A stretch of DNA of 64,000 nt from Pleurodeles waltl. Taxonomy: Eukaryota; Chordata; Amphibia; Caudata; Salamandridae. The notes under the pieces are model-generated. The model was not told the origin of the DNA and ran no database searches. It saw only the letters and a program-made list of their open reading frames with translations. Both the position numbers and the translations under genes were made by a program. Below, in pieces: positions 11,130-23,500 of this stretch (position 1 is the stretch's first letter; each line of letters opens with the position of its first letter). Where the stretch lies: contig NC_090451.1 of the NCBI RefSeq assembly GCF_031143425.1, forward strand, positions 348,076,339 to 348,140,338, given 5' to 3'.

Positions 11130-11605
11130 AGACCGGCCGCCGTCTTCAGAACCGCTGAACTGGGCCCCGCCGTCTCAAGAACCGCACCGCTGGGCCCCGC
11201 CGTCTCAAGAACCGCTGAACTGGGCCCGCCGTCTCAAGAACCGCTGAACTGGGCCCTTCAAGGCAAGGAGCGCTGAACTGGGCCCCGCCGTCTCAAGAAC
11301 CACTCCACTGGGCCCCGCCGTCTCAAGAACCGCTGAACTGGGCCCCGCCGTCTCAAGAACCGCTCCGCTGGGCCCCGCCGTCTCAAGAACCGCTGAACTG
11401 GGCCCTTCAAGGCAAGGAGCGCTGAACTGGGCCCCGCCGTCTCCAGAACCGCTGAACTGGGCCCCGCTGTCTCAAGAACCGCAGAACTGGGCCCCGCCGT
11501 CTCAAGAACCGCTCCGCTGGGCCCCGCCGTCTCAAGAACCGCTGAACTGGGCCCTTCAAGGCAAGGAGCGCTGAACTGGGCCCTTCAAGGCAAGAACCGC
11601 TGGCC
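11130..11605 (+). repeat. 30-bp minisatellite with a 149-bp higher-order period
   Basis: The monomer is about 30 bp, built on CTGAACTGGGCCCCGCCGTC followed by TCAAGAA. A variant carrying CCCTTCAAGGCAAGGAGCG recurs at 11254, 11403 and 11552, exactly 149 bp apart. So five monomers have been amplified together as a higher-order unit. It lies between the second SANT gene and the right end of Harbinger-1. Confidence 0.9.
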
Positions 11606-11696
11606 CTTTGGCAGACGTGGCAGGGCAGGATCTATCTCGGGCAGGGCTGCAGGATGTCCTCTGGCCAACTTGCCTCCTCCAGTGGCAGTGGGGTCT

Positions 11697-12004
11697 GTTA
11701 TGGACTGTATGGACTGTGGCTTTGCTCTCCCCAGGATGGCCCAGTGGGCAGGCCACCCACTGTATGGACTGTATGGACTGTGGCTTTGCTCTCCCCAGGA
11801 TGGGCCAGTGGGCAGGCCACCCACTGTATGGACTGTTTGGACTGTGGCTTTGCTCTCCCCAGGATGGCCCAGTGGGCAGGCCACCCACTGTATGGACTGT
11901 TTGGACTGTGGCTTTGCTCTCCCCAGGATGGCCCAGTGGGCAGGCCACCCACTGTATGGACTGTTTGGACTGTGGCTTTGCTCTCCCCAGGATGGGCCAG
12001 TGGT
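11697..12004 (+). repeat. 64-bp tandem repeat, five units
   Basis: CTCTCCCCAGGAT starts at 11725, 11789, 11853, 11917 and 11981, a constant 64-bp step. Units are nearly identical and differ mainly by TATGGACTGTATGG against TATGGACTGTTTGG. Harbinger-2 has an 82-bp array at the matching place with a related core. The long open frames across it come from the repeat and do not look like genes. Confidence 0.92.
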
Positions 12005-12579
12005 CATGGAGTCCCCTCGTGGATCTGGCGTCGTGTACTCAAGTGGCTGAGATGCCCCCCCTTCCCTTCCCCCTGAGGTGCCTGTCCTATTTTCTTTCTG
12101 ATGCCCCTGCAGTGTTCTCTCCGTGGAGTTCTTGTCGTGGGACTGGGCCTTGCCCCTTTGCACAGGACCCCTGTGATCCACGGACAGTGGTTGGACTACA
12201 TTTAGTAGCTGTATATATTTTGTACATAGTTTATTTATTTATTGGGATTACTGGTGTACATATTTCAATATATCTGCCCGTTTATGATCTCTTCTTTTGG
12301 TCTTTGCATTATTTCGGAGGGGGGTGGTTTGTGGGTTGTGACAGTGATCTGTGGGAATGCATTGATGTGTGTGTTGTAGTGGGTGTGGGTGGGTGGGTGT
12401 GTGCCGGTAATCTTTTCCCTCTCCTGTGTCGTAGGTGCAGTACTCACCGATGTCTTCCGCGCCGCCGGGCGTGCTCCTGGTATATGAGCAGGTATAGGAG
12501 TGCGGGGATGACCTGCAACTCTGGTTCCATACTGCCGGAATCTCGCGTGGAGTGCGTAGAGGTGAGCGTTTTCCCGTTC

Positions 12580-12858
12580 GTAGTCTGTTTCCGCCGTGTT
12601 CTTATCGGCGGTGCTCCCGCCCCGGAAAAGGTGGCGGATTGGTGGGTCGTAATAGGGTGGGCGGTACATTGTCTGCCGCCTGGCTGTTGGCGGGAACCGC
12701 CGCGCTGTTTGTTTGTACCGCCGTGGCGGGCGGAGTGTTAATACGGCGGGCTGTGTTGTCGGTTCCCGCCAGGGTCAGAATTGCATATTTTAGACCGCCG
12801 GCCTGTTGGCGGCTTGGCCGCCGCTTTATCACCGACCGCCAGGGTCAGAATGAGGGCC
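12580..12858 (-). repeat. Harbinger-1 right subterminal region and inverted repeat
   Basis: CGCCAGGGTCAGAAT occurs at 12767-12781 and again at the end, 12837-12851, 70 bp apart. This mirrors the doubled motif at the left end. The region is rich in GGCGG/CCGCC boxes. Confidence 0.7.
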
Positions 12859-12861
12859 TAT

Positions 12862-13347
12862 ATGTCCTACCTTATCCATACACTGCACCCTGCCCTTGGG
12901 GCTACCTAGGGCCTACCTTAGGGGTGCCTTACATGTAAGAAAAGGGAAGGTTTAGGCCTGGCAAGTGGGTACACTTGCCAAGTCGAATTTACAGAGTAAA
13001 AATACACACACAGACACTGCAGTGGCAGGTGTGAGACATGATTACAGGGTTACTTGTGTGGGTGGCACAACCAGTGCTGCAGGCCCACTAGTAACATTTG
13101 ATTTACAGGCCCTGGGCACCTCTAGTGCACTTTACTAGGGACTTAACAGTAAAACAAATATGCCAATCATGGAGAATCAATTACGTACACATTTTAAACA
13201 GGAGCACTTGCACTTTAGCACTTGTTAGCAGTGGTAAAGTGCCCAGAGTAACAAAAACAATAAAATCAGAGTCCAGCACCCATCAACAACCTGGGGAACA
13301 GAGGCAAAAAGTTAAGGGAGACCACGCCAAGGAGGAAAAGTCTAACA
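12862..13347 (+). repeat. LTR, right part
   Basis: This continues the LTR begun at 2352 and ends TCTAACA, followed by CTGAC (13348-13352), the right target duplication. AATAAA occurs near 13259 on the plus strand. The stretch 13020-13200 aligns by eye with the reversed left end of the LTR at 27466 and with the fragment at 55560-55700. Confidence 0.85.
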
Positions 13348-13352
13348 CTGAC

Positions 13353-14387
13353 CCTAAAAACTGGCTTCGGTTCTTGAACTTTGACCATTATTCAATTGCA
13401 TTTAGGCGTTGTGGTTCCAAGACACACTTCAGAGTTGAATGTTAATCTTAGGTCTGAACTTATAACACGAGTTGGTGTGACATGTCACCATTGGAGCTTT
13501 CAGCACAATCTATGGGGCGACCTGTTAGCCCTTGTGCCATGTTTTTAATTCCACATGTAAATGGCATGTGCCCTTGTCATGTCTCACACTGCCATTGGGT
13601 ACTTTACTTTTAAGGCACTTATGTAGGTTCTGTAAACTTTACTTTGGACTTTCCTAAATGTCAAATATACAGTTGTATTTTAGTCATCATGCATCATGTA
13701 TGCAAGTAGGGCACATGCAGTGAGAGATTCTCAGCAAGCTCTTGCAAGCAAGAATTTAAAAGAGGAAGCAATGCAGGTCAATCAAAAGCCAATGCAAATC
13801 TGGTAACATGAAAAAACTAGATTTTCCTACAGTTGCCAACTGTAAAGCCTTGCTGTACCAGACGTTTTAAAGACACCTCAGTGGCTAGTTTGAAGCTACA
13901 GTACCTGTCTAAAAATGGCAGAACCTCCATGACCTTGCAAGTACTTCAACCAGGTCTGAAGTTTGTCATTTCTGTAAGCCCCCTCAAGCGTCAACATTAC
14001 AGCCCAGATTTACTAATCCTTTGCATTGTCCTTTCATCATGCAAGTAAACCTGAGGACAATACAAAGACTTCAATAAGACTTACAAAACCATGCAAGGGA
14101 GATTTGCTCTGCTTTGTAGAGTGTTGTTATGAAATGTAATGCAAAGTAGCAGCTCGTGCTGTGATGCTTTACTTTTGAAACTGGTAGGTGTTCATGAGTG
14201 GAGCATGGGTGTTCTCATGCATCCACTCATGGATTTCCAATATCAGATTTACAAAAGTTTCTAAACCTGGGATTGCATCACATAGGTACACAGGATGGTG
14301 TAACAAGGAGAAAAGTCTTTTTGGTATCCTTGGTAGTTCCTTTCTATGCTTTATGAATGCTACATCACAAAGATATAGAGGGAAATG
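13353..14387. other. Gene-free stretch
   Basis: No domain, RNA gene or clear repeat seen. Only short open frames are present. Confidence 0.45.
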
Positions 14388-14990
14388 GCTCTTTGGATTG
14401 TTTTGTGCAGCAAAAAATCCTCCGGTGATGTTAAGCATCACAGTGTGCCAGAACAAGGAGACAGCAGAAGTGTGCCATATCTTTGGAAACACATAGCATT
14501 TATGCTCCCTCCTGTTTATACAAGGCAGTGCAGCAAGTTCCCTTGCTGTGCTGTATTGCATGAAATAATAGAAAATATGCCCCTACATATCTAGCACAGT
14601 GGAGACAGTGAGCAACACAAAAATTTGCAAATCACAAAGGTGGCTCTGTTGACAGGAGCAGACAATCAGAGGTTGGGGTGGTACTTGCATGCATCCTGCC
14701 TCTTTGGATTGATTTGTGCAACAAACAATCCTCCATTGATGCTAAGAGAGAGCAGAAATGCTCCATATCTTTGTAAACATTTAGCATTTTTGCTCCCTAA
14801 CTTTCATGCACCGCAGTGCAGCAAGTTCCCTTGCTGTGCTGCATTGCATGAAATGTTTGAAAATATGCTCTCATATATCTAGCACAGTTGACATAGTGAG
14901 CAACACAAAAATGGCAAAGCACAAAGGTGGTTTTGTTCAAAAACGCAAGCAATCACAGGTCAGGGTGATATTTGCTTGCATCCTGCTAAA
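14388..14990 (+). repeat. Tandem duplication, period about 310 bp
   Basis: Copy 1 begins CTCTTTGGATTGTTTTGTGC near 14390 and copy 2 begins CTCTTTGGATTGATTTGTGC near 14700. Both continue through GTGCAGCAAGTTCCCTTGCTGTGCTG, ATATCTAGCACAGT and GAGCAACACAAAAAT in the same order. The copies differ by several indels, so the duplication is old. Confidence 0.85.
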
Positions 14991-17084
14991 AAGGAATGAG
15001 ACTTAAAAAACATTTAACTTTTTACAGTTTCCTATAAACTAATGTTACTTTCCACATACTTGTGGCTACTCATCCTGTCCCTCTTTTAAATGATTAAAGT
15101 TATTTTTCTTCAGTCTAGTTTTTATCAACTTTTCTGTGTTATTTTGTGGCAGTAAAGCAATACATTTATCCCTTTTCCCAAACCTGTTTAAAACCAGTTT
15201 TTCATGTTTTCAACTGTAGTGCTTTTTTGATTGTTTTATTCTTGCACACCCCCAACAACACCCACAGAGTACCTCTTAAGCTCGGCCCATGCTGTGCAAA
15301 GAGGTTTTGGACAAGGAGTTTGTAGGAACTCAGCCATATCACATATAAAGGTCTTTGTGTTCATTCCATGAGCCTGCCAAGATTACTTCTTACACAGTGT
15401 TTCCTCAATTTATGCAGGAGATTCTTTATGATGGATTGAGTGCGTGGTGATTTATTGAATCTGGCTCTGATTAAAGGAACGGGGAAGTGATGCATAAATG
15501 TAATGTGCATTAGAAAAAGGGAAGACCTGGATGTGGGTTCAAGCCAATTGTACGAAAATATGATCATGTAGGTGGACAATTCACAAAGGTAAATTTACTT
15601 GTGAATAAATCTACACATGTAAGTTTATTCTTCTAAATGTTTTGAGTAAATTTACCACTTTTGGCTATTCACCATTTACAAGTGTAAAGTTACTCAAAAG
15701 TGAGGATTTGATGCCCCAGAAACAGAGGGTAGAGCCAAATTTACAAGTGTGAAATTACTACTGCCACAAAGAAGCGATAGTAAATCCAGCACCAGACACA
15801 GCCAACCACTGATACTGCATAGCCATCCCAAAGAAAATAATGGTGGCAGAGGCCTATAACCCACTGGAAATAATATTGAATTAAATTAATGTATTTAGAC
15901 CATTGAAATATGTACATATGTATGTGTGTGTGTGTGTGTGCATATATATGATGAAGCTAATGTTAAATTTAAATATAATTGAATAAAAATGATATTTAAT
16001 GATAAAAACATTGGTAAAAATTTTAAAAGTACATACATTTTTTGTTAAAAAATTTACCAAAGTTTCTATGTTAAATATTATTATATATTTTTTAAATGTA
16101 GACCAAAATACAAAATGCTACAGTATTAATACCATGATTAAAATGTAATAGTTTTATTAAATTGAAATTCTTTTTCTAAGGTTTAAATGTAAAACCCCCA
16201 CCTAAAGTGAAAACAACATATTTTTATTATGTACTAATGATTACTGAAAGTGATATCTATAATTAATTGAAAGTATTTGAATTGTATTTTAATACAATTG
16301 TATGTTACAATAAATTCAAAATTCATAACAGGATTTAAAAATATGTCAAAATGAAATAATCATTTATTGTATTTTAAAATACTTTTTATAACAGGATGTT
16401 TTACTTTTAACTATTTTAATGAATATTTTTTAATTTACAATTATTCACTATGGGGTTGTATATTAAGCCTCTACCTCCTTTATTTTCTATGAGAAGGTAA
16501 TGCGGTACCTGAGAGTGGCCTGTGTGGTGCTGGATGTGCTCCAGCTCTGAGATGGAGTATACTTATGACTGATTTGGGTCTTTTTTGGTTGTAGTAACTT
16601 TAGAAGTGCAGCTTGTGAATAGGAATGGGCGTATTCTTTTGTGGGTGGGGAAACATTCCTTCCTAAACCCCTCCCTAACCTTTTTCTAACCCCTCCTTAT
16701 TCTTCCCTTAACCTCACCCTTTTAGTAGTAAGTATTCCCTATTTTTCAGGCACTCCCCTCTGTCCCTCCATATTTACTACTAAAATGTATACTTAGGTGT
16801 GTGATGATTCTGCAGTTAGGGTGGAGATCTTTGCACAGAAAAGGATGGGAGACGCAGAGGATTAACTTCTGTACATAGGCTTATGAAGACCATTTTTGTA
16901 GCACATGAGTAGTACTTTTGTAGTACTACCATCTGCATTACAAAATGAAGTTTGTGAATAGGCTCCAATGAGAGGCATCTTGCACCTCAAGTCTAAAACT
17001 CGAAATGATGAGATTGGTAAATCTTAAACCCACTTAGGCCTTCATTAGGAGTTATGAGCTATATTCCTTTTCTTAAGCAAAAAA
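14991..17084. other. Gene-free, AT-rich stretch
   Basis: No coding signal. 15860-16450 is strongly AT-rich. 15590-15760 has repeated TTTACAAGTGTAAA/GTGAATAAAT-like words in both orientations, possibly an old hairpin element, but I could not fix its ends. Confidence 0.45.
15923..15940 (+). repeat. (TG)n microsatellite
   Basis: Nine consecutive TG units inside AT-rich DNA. Confidence 0.9.
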
Positions 17085-17630
17085 GAAGTTGCACAGTGAG
17101 CGGAATTTGGAGTTGTCTGCAGTTTTTCCCTGATAAAATCCAACAGATTAAGCTTGCCAAAATTTGTGGGGGAAAGGTCTGTAAAATGACAAAACATGCA
17201 GAATTTAGGTTGTTAAATACCAAATATGCAAGTCATGCCTCATGTTATAGTTGAAAATTGAGAATAGAAGGAATTTACAACACGTAGAAAATGTCTCGCC
17301 CTATGGTGATGATATTTACGTGGTAAATACTACACCCATCCCCCTCCCCCAGCCACCTCCATTTACTCCCATCTCGTAAAGAGTGCAAGGCTAAATCCTG
17401 ATCCCTGTGCAAACGTTTATTAGCACAAGGATCGGAATTAGGAGTTTTATGATACTTATCACAGCCTTGCAGTTTTCATCTGGTAGATTTCACAGGTCAA
17501 ACCTCTCAAAGACAATCAAAAGAAAAAAGCGGGAAAACATGCAGAATTTGCTATGTTCTTTACTGATTCCGTATGACATGGCTCATTTGCAAGTAAAAAA
17601 CTTAGAATAGGAAGTATTTACCACACTATT
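17085..17630 (+). repeat. Two diverged direct copies of an unnamed repeat
   Basis: The block at about 17105-17290 (TCTGCAGTTTTTCCCTGATA, then AAAACATGCAGAATTTAGGT, GAATAGAAGGAATTTACAAC) recurs at about 17463-17622 (TTGCAGTTTTCATCTGGTAG, then AAAACATGCAGAATTTGCTA, GAATAGGAAGTATTTACCAC). Order and spacing agree. No coding content is seen. Confidence 0.6.
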
Positions 17631-18744
17631 TAAATACCTCATGCTTGAATAATATTCACATGTGCAAGAGTTGCTTATATTATGTATCTAATCTTGAATT
17701 ATAACCAACTGTCAATGTTTTACCTCCACTTTGTTAAACCAAATTCTCTAAATAGTGTATCGTTAAACAAGGTTTATGAGCAGTGCAGTTAAGGCCTTAC
17801 TATTGATTAGCATCCAATGGAACTGAGAGCTCAGTGGACATATATAAAAAATATGCATTTTAATACAGAACACAAAGTTGATCCTGTTAAAAGGCACGCT
17901 CGATGTAAACATAATTGTTATTGCTGAGTATCTGCTGGGTACCATATCTATGAATTTTAAAAATACCATTAAGGTCCTCATTACCAGTGAGGCAGAATAA
18001 GGTGACGTATTACCATTTACCACACATGTCAAATACCATTACGCTACAAATAAAGATGCTGTTTCCTGGGGTCACTGTGCTGCAAATTTGACCGCTAGAG
18101 AGGGGAGGCAGCGAGTCTATTTCAATCCTTTGTTATGGTACTTTGTCACACAACCTATATTGTGAATATGACTGTATTTACTTATTTCTTCTAGATATAT
18201 TTAATGATTAACTTATTATTATTCATACATGGTAAATTAACATAGTTTGATGGTCGCTGTGATATGGGTCCATATGTAACTGTACGTTTCAACTACCCTG
18301 CACTTTCGATCCAGCTTTTGCAACGTACACAAAAATCGGCCCATTTACACAGGGCTGGCTTTTTAAATTAATTTGTTATTATCGAAATGTCATCATTTCC
18401 ATTATTAAAAAAAACAATTGACCTTTAATGGGCATCTGTAATAGCATGTATTATGTGTTGCGCCCCGTGTACTTTCCCTTCTTGAGGTGCCTTGTTTGTC
18501 TCTGTGTTATTTTGCCCAGTTTATTTTTCGCCCCAGGTCTTCCTCTCCGGGCTAGCACCTATAAAATAATCTACATATCTATCCATTTCCCCCCACGCAT
18601 TCTCTTTGTAGGTTTTTGAGCTGCACTTCAATCGGGTCCATTAGTCCAGCCATTTATTTAATCCATTCCCACACCGGATATTCAAGCCATTTTTAGGGTC
18701 GAGCCTGCGTTGCATGCGCTCGCGCATGCGTATCACAGCGAGAT
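17631..18744. other. Gene-free stretch
   Basis: Nothing recognisable. CpG density rises towards 18700, where the dispersed repeat begins. Confidence 0.45.
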
Positions 18745-19145
18745 GCTTTAGTGTTTAGAAAAGGGCTCGTGCCCTGTCAACGTCACGTCAGTGTTTTTTA
18801 TTGGTTCGTGGGCTTGCCTAATAAAATCTGCTTGCTTTCATTAGTCGAAGGCACGCATTAATTATGCCTTTTCCGGTGGCTAGCCCTCCTCGAGCGCAGT
18901 GACCAAGTACAGAAAACATTCGAGGCTCGCTGTTTTCCATCGGGCTCGTGGACTTCTTTTTCTCTAATTTACGAGTGCGATCTCGCTTGGCAGAAGTCGA
19001 GCGCTTTACATAGTTAATTTCACTTTTTCGGGTTATGTACATAAATGCACTTTTGCCCGATAGGTGAAAAATCGGGTTAGGAGTTTACAACGCGATCAGC
19101 TCTAACATGAGCAAACGCGAGACCCGTTGCATTGCAAATGCTTGT
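18745..19145 (+). repeat. Dispersed repeat, CpG-rich copy
   Basis: The same family occurs at 35880-36375 in the same orientation. Shared landmarks in order: GTGGGCTTGCCT, TTTCATTAGT, TGCCTTTTCC, TAGCCCTCCTCGA, GAGGCTC, TCGAGCGCTTT against TTGAACGCTTT, AGGA(G/A)TTTACAA, AGCTCTAAC, GAGACCC. This copy keeps many CpGs that are TG or CA in the other. No protein or tRNA-like promoter is evident, so I leave the class open. Confidence 0.75.
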
Positions 19146-20599
19146 TTTATCTTGTTCACGTTCGCGGTTTTATGAGCCGTGGACCTGGTTTGTGCTATAT
19201 AAAGTTGCAGACCGTTTTACAGAGAAGTAAAGCAATGCTACAGTAATTCCAGCAATGGAATAAAACAATGCCTTAAGGAAGTGGAGGGATAGGTTACAGG
19301 AGAAAAAAAAACATAAGGGAGCAAAGCTCGTGTCACGGAGAAAAAAGTGCAGCTCAGGTTATTACAAGAAGCTATTCACATGGCAGTCTGGCATGATTAT
19401 CATCCATTATATGAAAGCAAGTTGCAGTGCACGAATACAAAATAAAACTTTAATTGCTGCTCAAGGCCCAGTTCTTTTAACCAAATGAAACCATTATCAC
19501 TAGTTGCTTAGGTAACATGGATATGGGAGGACGTTGGACTAAGATGATATTGAATCAGTAGAATTTTTAGTGCTTTTTTGAACTACAGTAGATGAGAGGG
19601 CCCATAAAGAGTTTAGGAGGGAGTCTCTAATCTTAGGTGCATCACCCAAAAAAGGATTGTGTAAAATAATCGTTCGTTTGCATTAGTTTGGAGATTTGTT
19701 ATTTTTGAGAAATTTGATTACTTCTGTTTTCGAAACTTGACCAGTTTGCTAGACTAGTCGTAACTGCATGTGCATTATCCTGAATCAGGAAAAGCATTTT
19801 GGCTGATTAATTGGCATATTGGACTTTTTATTTATAAATCAGCTTTAGCATTACACAATCCTGGCAAGCACCTCATAAAGACTCAGTCCCAAATGTGAAC
19901 CTGCAGTAAAGCTTTCGCCGCTCACATTTGGAGCAAATGTTGCCTTGTGAGATGTGTAAAATCGAAGTCAGAATTCATGCTAGATCTAGAGAGGTAAATT
20001 AATAATGGGACATGTTTTCTCAGCTGGAAAAACGAATGTAACTCCACAAACGTCAGCTGCCATTGTTTTCTGTAAAAGATATGCCTTTCTGCGTGGTGCT
20101 TACTTCTACGATGTGAGATATAGCACAGAATCACATTTAAAGGAGTAACATGAACTACGTGTTATTTTACAAGTGAAGTTGTAGACAGCCGCAAGTGGTT
20201 AACCGTGTGCAGTACACAAAATCCTATTTATCACTAATCAAGTGAAGTTTTCATTGACATTTTCAGTAGATTTAATCTCCTCTCCTGGCAGTTTTGCCCA
20301 GATAAAATGTGGCAGCCTTTTCTGTGGATCATCTTGTATTGTACCAGTCTGGTTTATTCGCTGCCATTGTTTTTTGGGAATAAAATGTTTCTTCAAAAAC
20401 ATCCCTCTCGTTCCCTTTCTTTGTTTACATTGTAATCTACCTATTAGTTGATTTATCATCGTATTAAACAGTCTGAACTAACCTTCCAAGTAGACTTTCC
20501 TCAAGATAATCTTTCTGCTTGAGATTCTGTGTTGATTTTATTTTTTTCAGTACGGCTATTATGTGTCTCGACTATAAGGGTCTCATTTACATGAATCTG
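19146..20599. other. Gene-free stretch
   Basis: No coding signal, RNA gene or obvious repeat. Confidence 0.45.
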
Positions 20600-23500
20600 A
20601 CACATCAGCTTCAATGCGTCAGATTTCTTGCACTGCCCTGCGATCTTGCGATTAGGGTTATGGCAAGAACCAAGCAAGACTGCAAGCAACAAATGGTGGA
20701 TTCCTGGACCTGAAGACCTGTAAAGAGAGGAGACCAAGTCCAGAAGTCGCAGAAGATTCCAGGAAGGACAGAAGCCCCTGCCAATCTAGAAGATGGTGCA
20801 AAAGAGGATTCTCCGGTTGGAAGAAGTCTGCAAAAGAGCACCAAAGAAGATGGCTGAGGGTTCCTGCATGAGGCAAACGATGTCGGACGTGGAGATGTGG
20901 ATGCAGGCAAGTTGCTGCGCTGGATTCGTCCAACAGGCCTTGGTTCAAGCATTGTCGCGGATTGCATCAAAATGGCACTGTCTGGACCCAGGAGGGACCT
21001 GGGGGCCACAACTCAGACTGAGGAGGCAGAGGGGGCTCCCAACACTGGAGAGGACCCTTAGATGACCAGGCAGCACCCACGGAGGTCCCAGGACACCAGG
21101 ACAAAGAAGGTGAAAATTGCGGCTGCTGCAGCACTACAAAAGAAGATCCCATGCCCCAGAGAACAACTCTGTGAGTTGAGCATCGCAGGATAGAGTGCTG
21201 GGGACCTTGGCTAGGCTGTGCACGAAGGATTCTTTTAAATAGTGCACAGAGGCCTCAGGAGGTGAAGATGACGTGGTGCACAGGGATACTGTCACAAATG
21301 GGGAAGACTAGCTCTTACCTCCTCCAAATTTGGACTACTGGACCTTAGGACAGTCTGTGTGGAAGGGGTCTACCACCTGTGTTCCAGGGAGCACGCTTGT
21401 CGTCAGGAGAGGAGTCCCAGAGAACCGGTCATCATCTCAGAAGGTGCCTGCTGGAGCAGGAAAGTGACTCCGTCACTCCATAGGAGATTTCTTTGGTCCT
21501 TCTGGTGCAGGGTGAAGACAGGGAGTCCCCAGAGAGTGAACACTGTGGAAACTGTTGCAGTTGCTGGCTGGACCTGAAGTTGCAGGGTCGCAGTAGCCTT
21601 TCCGGATACTTTGTTGCAGTTACAGCGGTTCCTGCAGCAGTCTGCGGTTGATCCGTGGTCAGAGGATAAAGCAGGAGTTGCAGAGGATTCCAGGTGGAAA
21701 CTTGCAAGCTGAATCAGAAGAGGAACCCACAGGAGAGACCCTAAATAGCCATGAGAGGGGGATTGGCTACCTAACCAGGTATGCACCTATCAGGTGGGGG
21801 CTCTGACATCACCTGTTGCCACTGGCCACTCAGAGAGCTCCAGAGTGTCCCCACACCTTCGAAAACAAGATGGCTAACACCAGGGACATACTGGAGGAGG
21901 TCTGGGCACCACCCGGGGTGGTGATGGACAGGGAAGTGGTCACTCCCCTTTCCTTTGTTCAGTTTTGTGCCAGAGCAGGGACTGGGGGTCCCTGAACCAG
22001 TGTAGACTGGCTTATGCAAGGAGGGCACCATCTGTGCCCTTCAAAGCATTTCCAGAGGCTCTGAGAGCCTACCCCTCCCAAGTCTGTAAAACCTATTTCC
22101 AAAGGGAGAGGGTGTAACACCCTCCTCCCAAAGGAAATGCTTTGTTCTGCCTTCCTGGGACTGAGCTGCTCAGACCCCAGGAAGGCAGAACCCTGTCTGT
22201 GAGGTGGCAGCAGCTGTCGCTGCAGTGCAAGCCTCAGAGAGCTGGTTTGGCAGTACTGGGTATCCATGGTGGACCCTCCTGGATGCATGGGATTGCCCCC
22301 CCAATACCAGATTTGGAATGGGGGACAATTCCATGATTATAGACACCTTACATGGCCATATTTGGAGTTGCCGTTGTGAAGCTACATATAAGTAGTGCAC
22401 ATGTGTAATGGTGTCCCCGTACTCACGAAGTCCAGGGATTTGGCCCTGGACAGTGTGGGGACACCTTTTCTAGTGCAAGGGTGCCCTCACACTTAGTAAC
22501 TTTGCACCTAGCCTTCAGTAAATGAAGGCTAGACATATAGGTGACTTATAGTTACTTAAGTGCAGCAAAAAATGGCTGTGGAATAATGTGTGCACTATTT
22601 CACGCAGGCTGCAGTGGCAGTCCTGTGAAAGGGTTTGCCTGAGCTCCTTATGAGTGGCAAAAGAAATGCTGCAGCCCATTAGGATTTCCTGGAACCCCAA
22701 TGCCCTGGGTACTTAGGTACCATAAAAATTAAAAAAAATGTATTCGATTGATTTTTACAATCATAAAAGTCATTGTACATAAAAACAATGTTCGAAAGAA
22801 GAGAATACTAAAAATGCACGTAAATATAAATATAGATACAACCAAATAAGAGAGTACAAGAGCAGAAAGTAAAAAAAATTAATAAACAATTGGGTTAAAA
22901 CAGGTGGGGTGATCTCAGATATAACGCTTACAAATCTTGCTCATTTACCTCAAGGTATGATCTGGCCTTAATCACTGAACACAGGAATAAGGCTAATCCA
23001 TTGCAAACCATGATAGACGGAAGGGACAAAAGATACAAAAAAGCTGGGCGACATTGTTTAAAATGCATTAATTTTAAAAGTGGTGTCACAAACATTTTCC
23101 TAAAAATAGAATAATATTTACAAAAAAGGAGTGTATGCATTGTATTTTGATCAGAAACATTATCGCAAGGGCATTTTTCCAGTTGTGGAGACCAGTCATT
23201 AGTCAAGGGAAAGCTAACGAGGCGATGAAAGGACTCTAGTCTCAACCGCGTAAGGACGAACCAATGTCTTGGGTTCAAAACATTGCATAAGTATGGTTCC
23301 ATTCCATTCGTTTGCTGTATCATATGGTTTCTCCTGACATTATATTTATTTGCCTCCACATCCCATCTCGATTCGGTCAGGTGGGTGAGGCAAATGTTTT
23401 TCAAGTCTTTCCTGGAAATTGTTTTCAATTCATCTGGAGTAGAATACAACTCAGGGTGGCCTAGTTTAGTGAGAAAATTCTTTATGTAATTTAGCCATGG

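Larger units (their letters stand above)
4000..12858 (+). mobile_element. PIF/Harbinger DNA transposon (Harbinger-1), near full length
   Basis: The ends are 16-bp imperfect inverted repeats (GGTGGTCATTCTGACC at left; right end reversed GGCCCTCATTCTGACC; 13 of 16 match) flanked by TAT on both sides (3997-3999 and 12859-12861). Joining the flanks restores an unbroken LTR. Inside are a plus-strand Myb/SANT gene (4598-6188), an antisense Harbinger DDE transposase (6697-7697), a second plus-strand SANT-like gene (8192-10944) and minisatellites at 8.3-8.7, 11.1-11.6 and 11.7-12.0 kb. A DDE nuclease plus a Myb-like partner is the known Harbinger plan; the second SANT-like gene is extra to that plan. 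An alternative duplication reading, CTA, cannot be excluded because the pre-insertion site reads CTAT. Confidence 0.93.

Noticed and set aside
11608..12741. 377-codon plus-strand frame
   Set aside because: It runs through the 64-bp array and beyond without a domain. Period 64 shifts the frame each unit, and the other frames are equally open.
3996..12860. CTA as the Harbinger-1 duplication
   Set aside because: Possible because the site reads CTAT, but it makes the inverted ends unequal and fails (TTA against CTA) at the 34104 and 37248 elements, where TAT fits both sides.
20611..22400. Many overlapping frames of 60-130 codons on both strands
   Set aside because: GC-moderate LTR-like repeat. 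Frames conflict and show no known domain.
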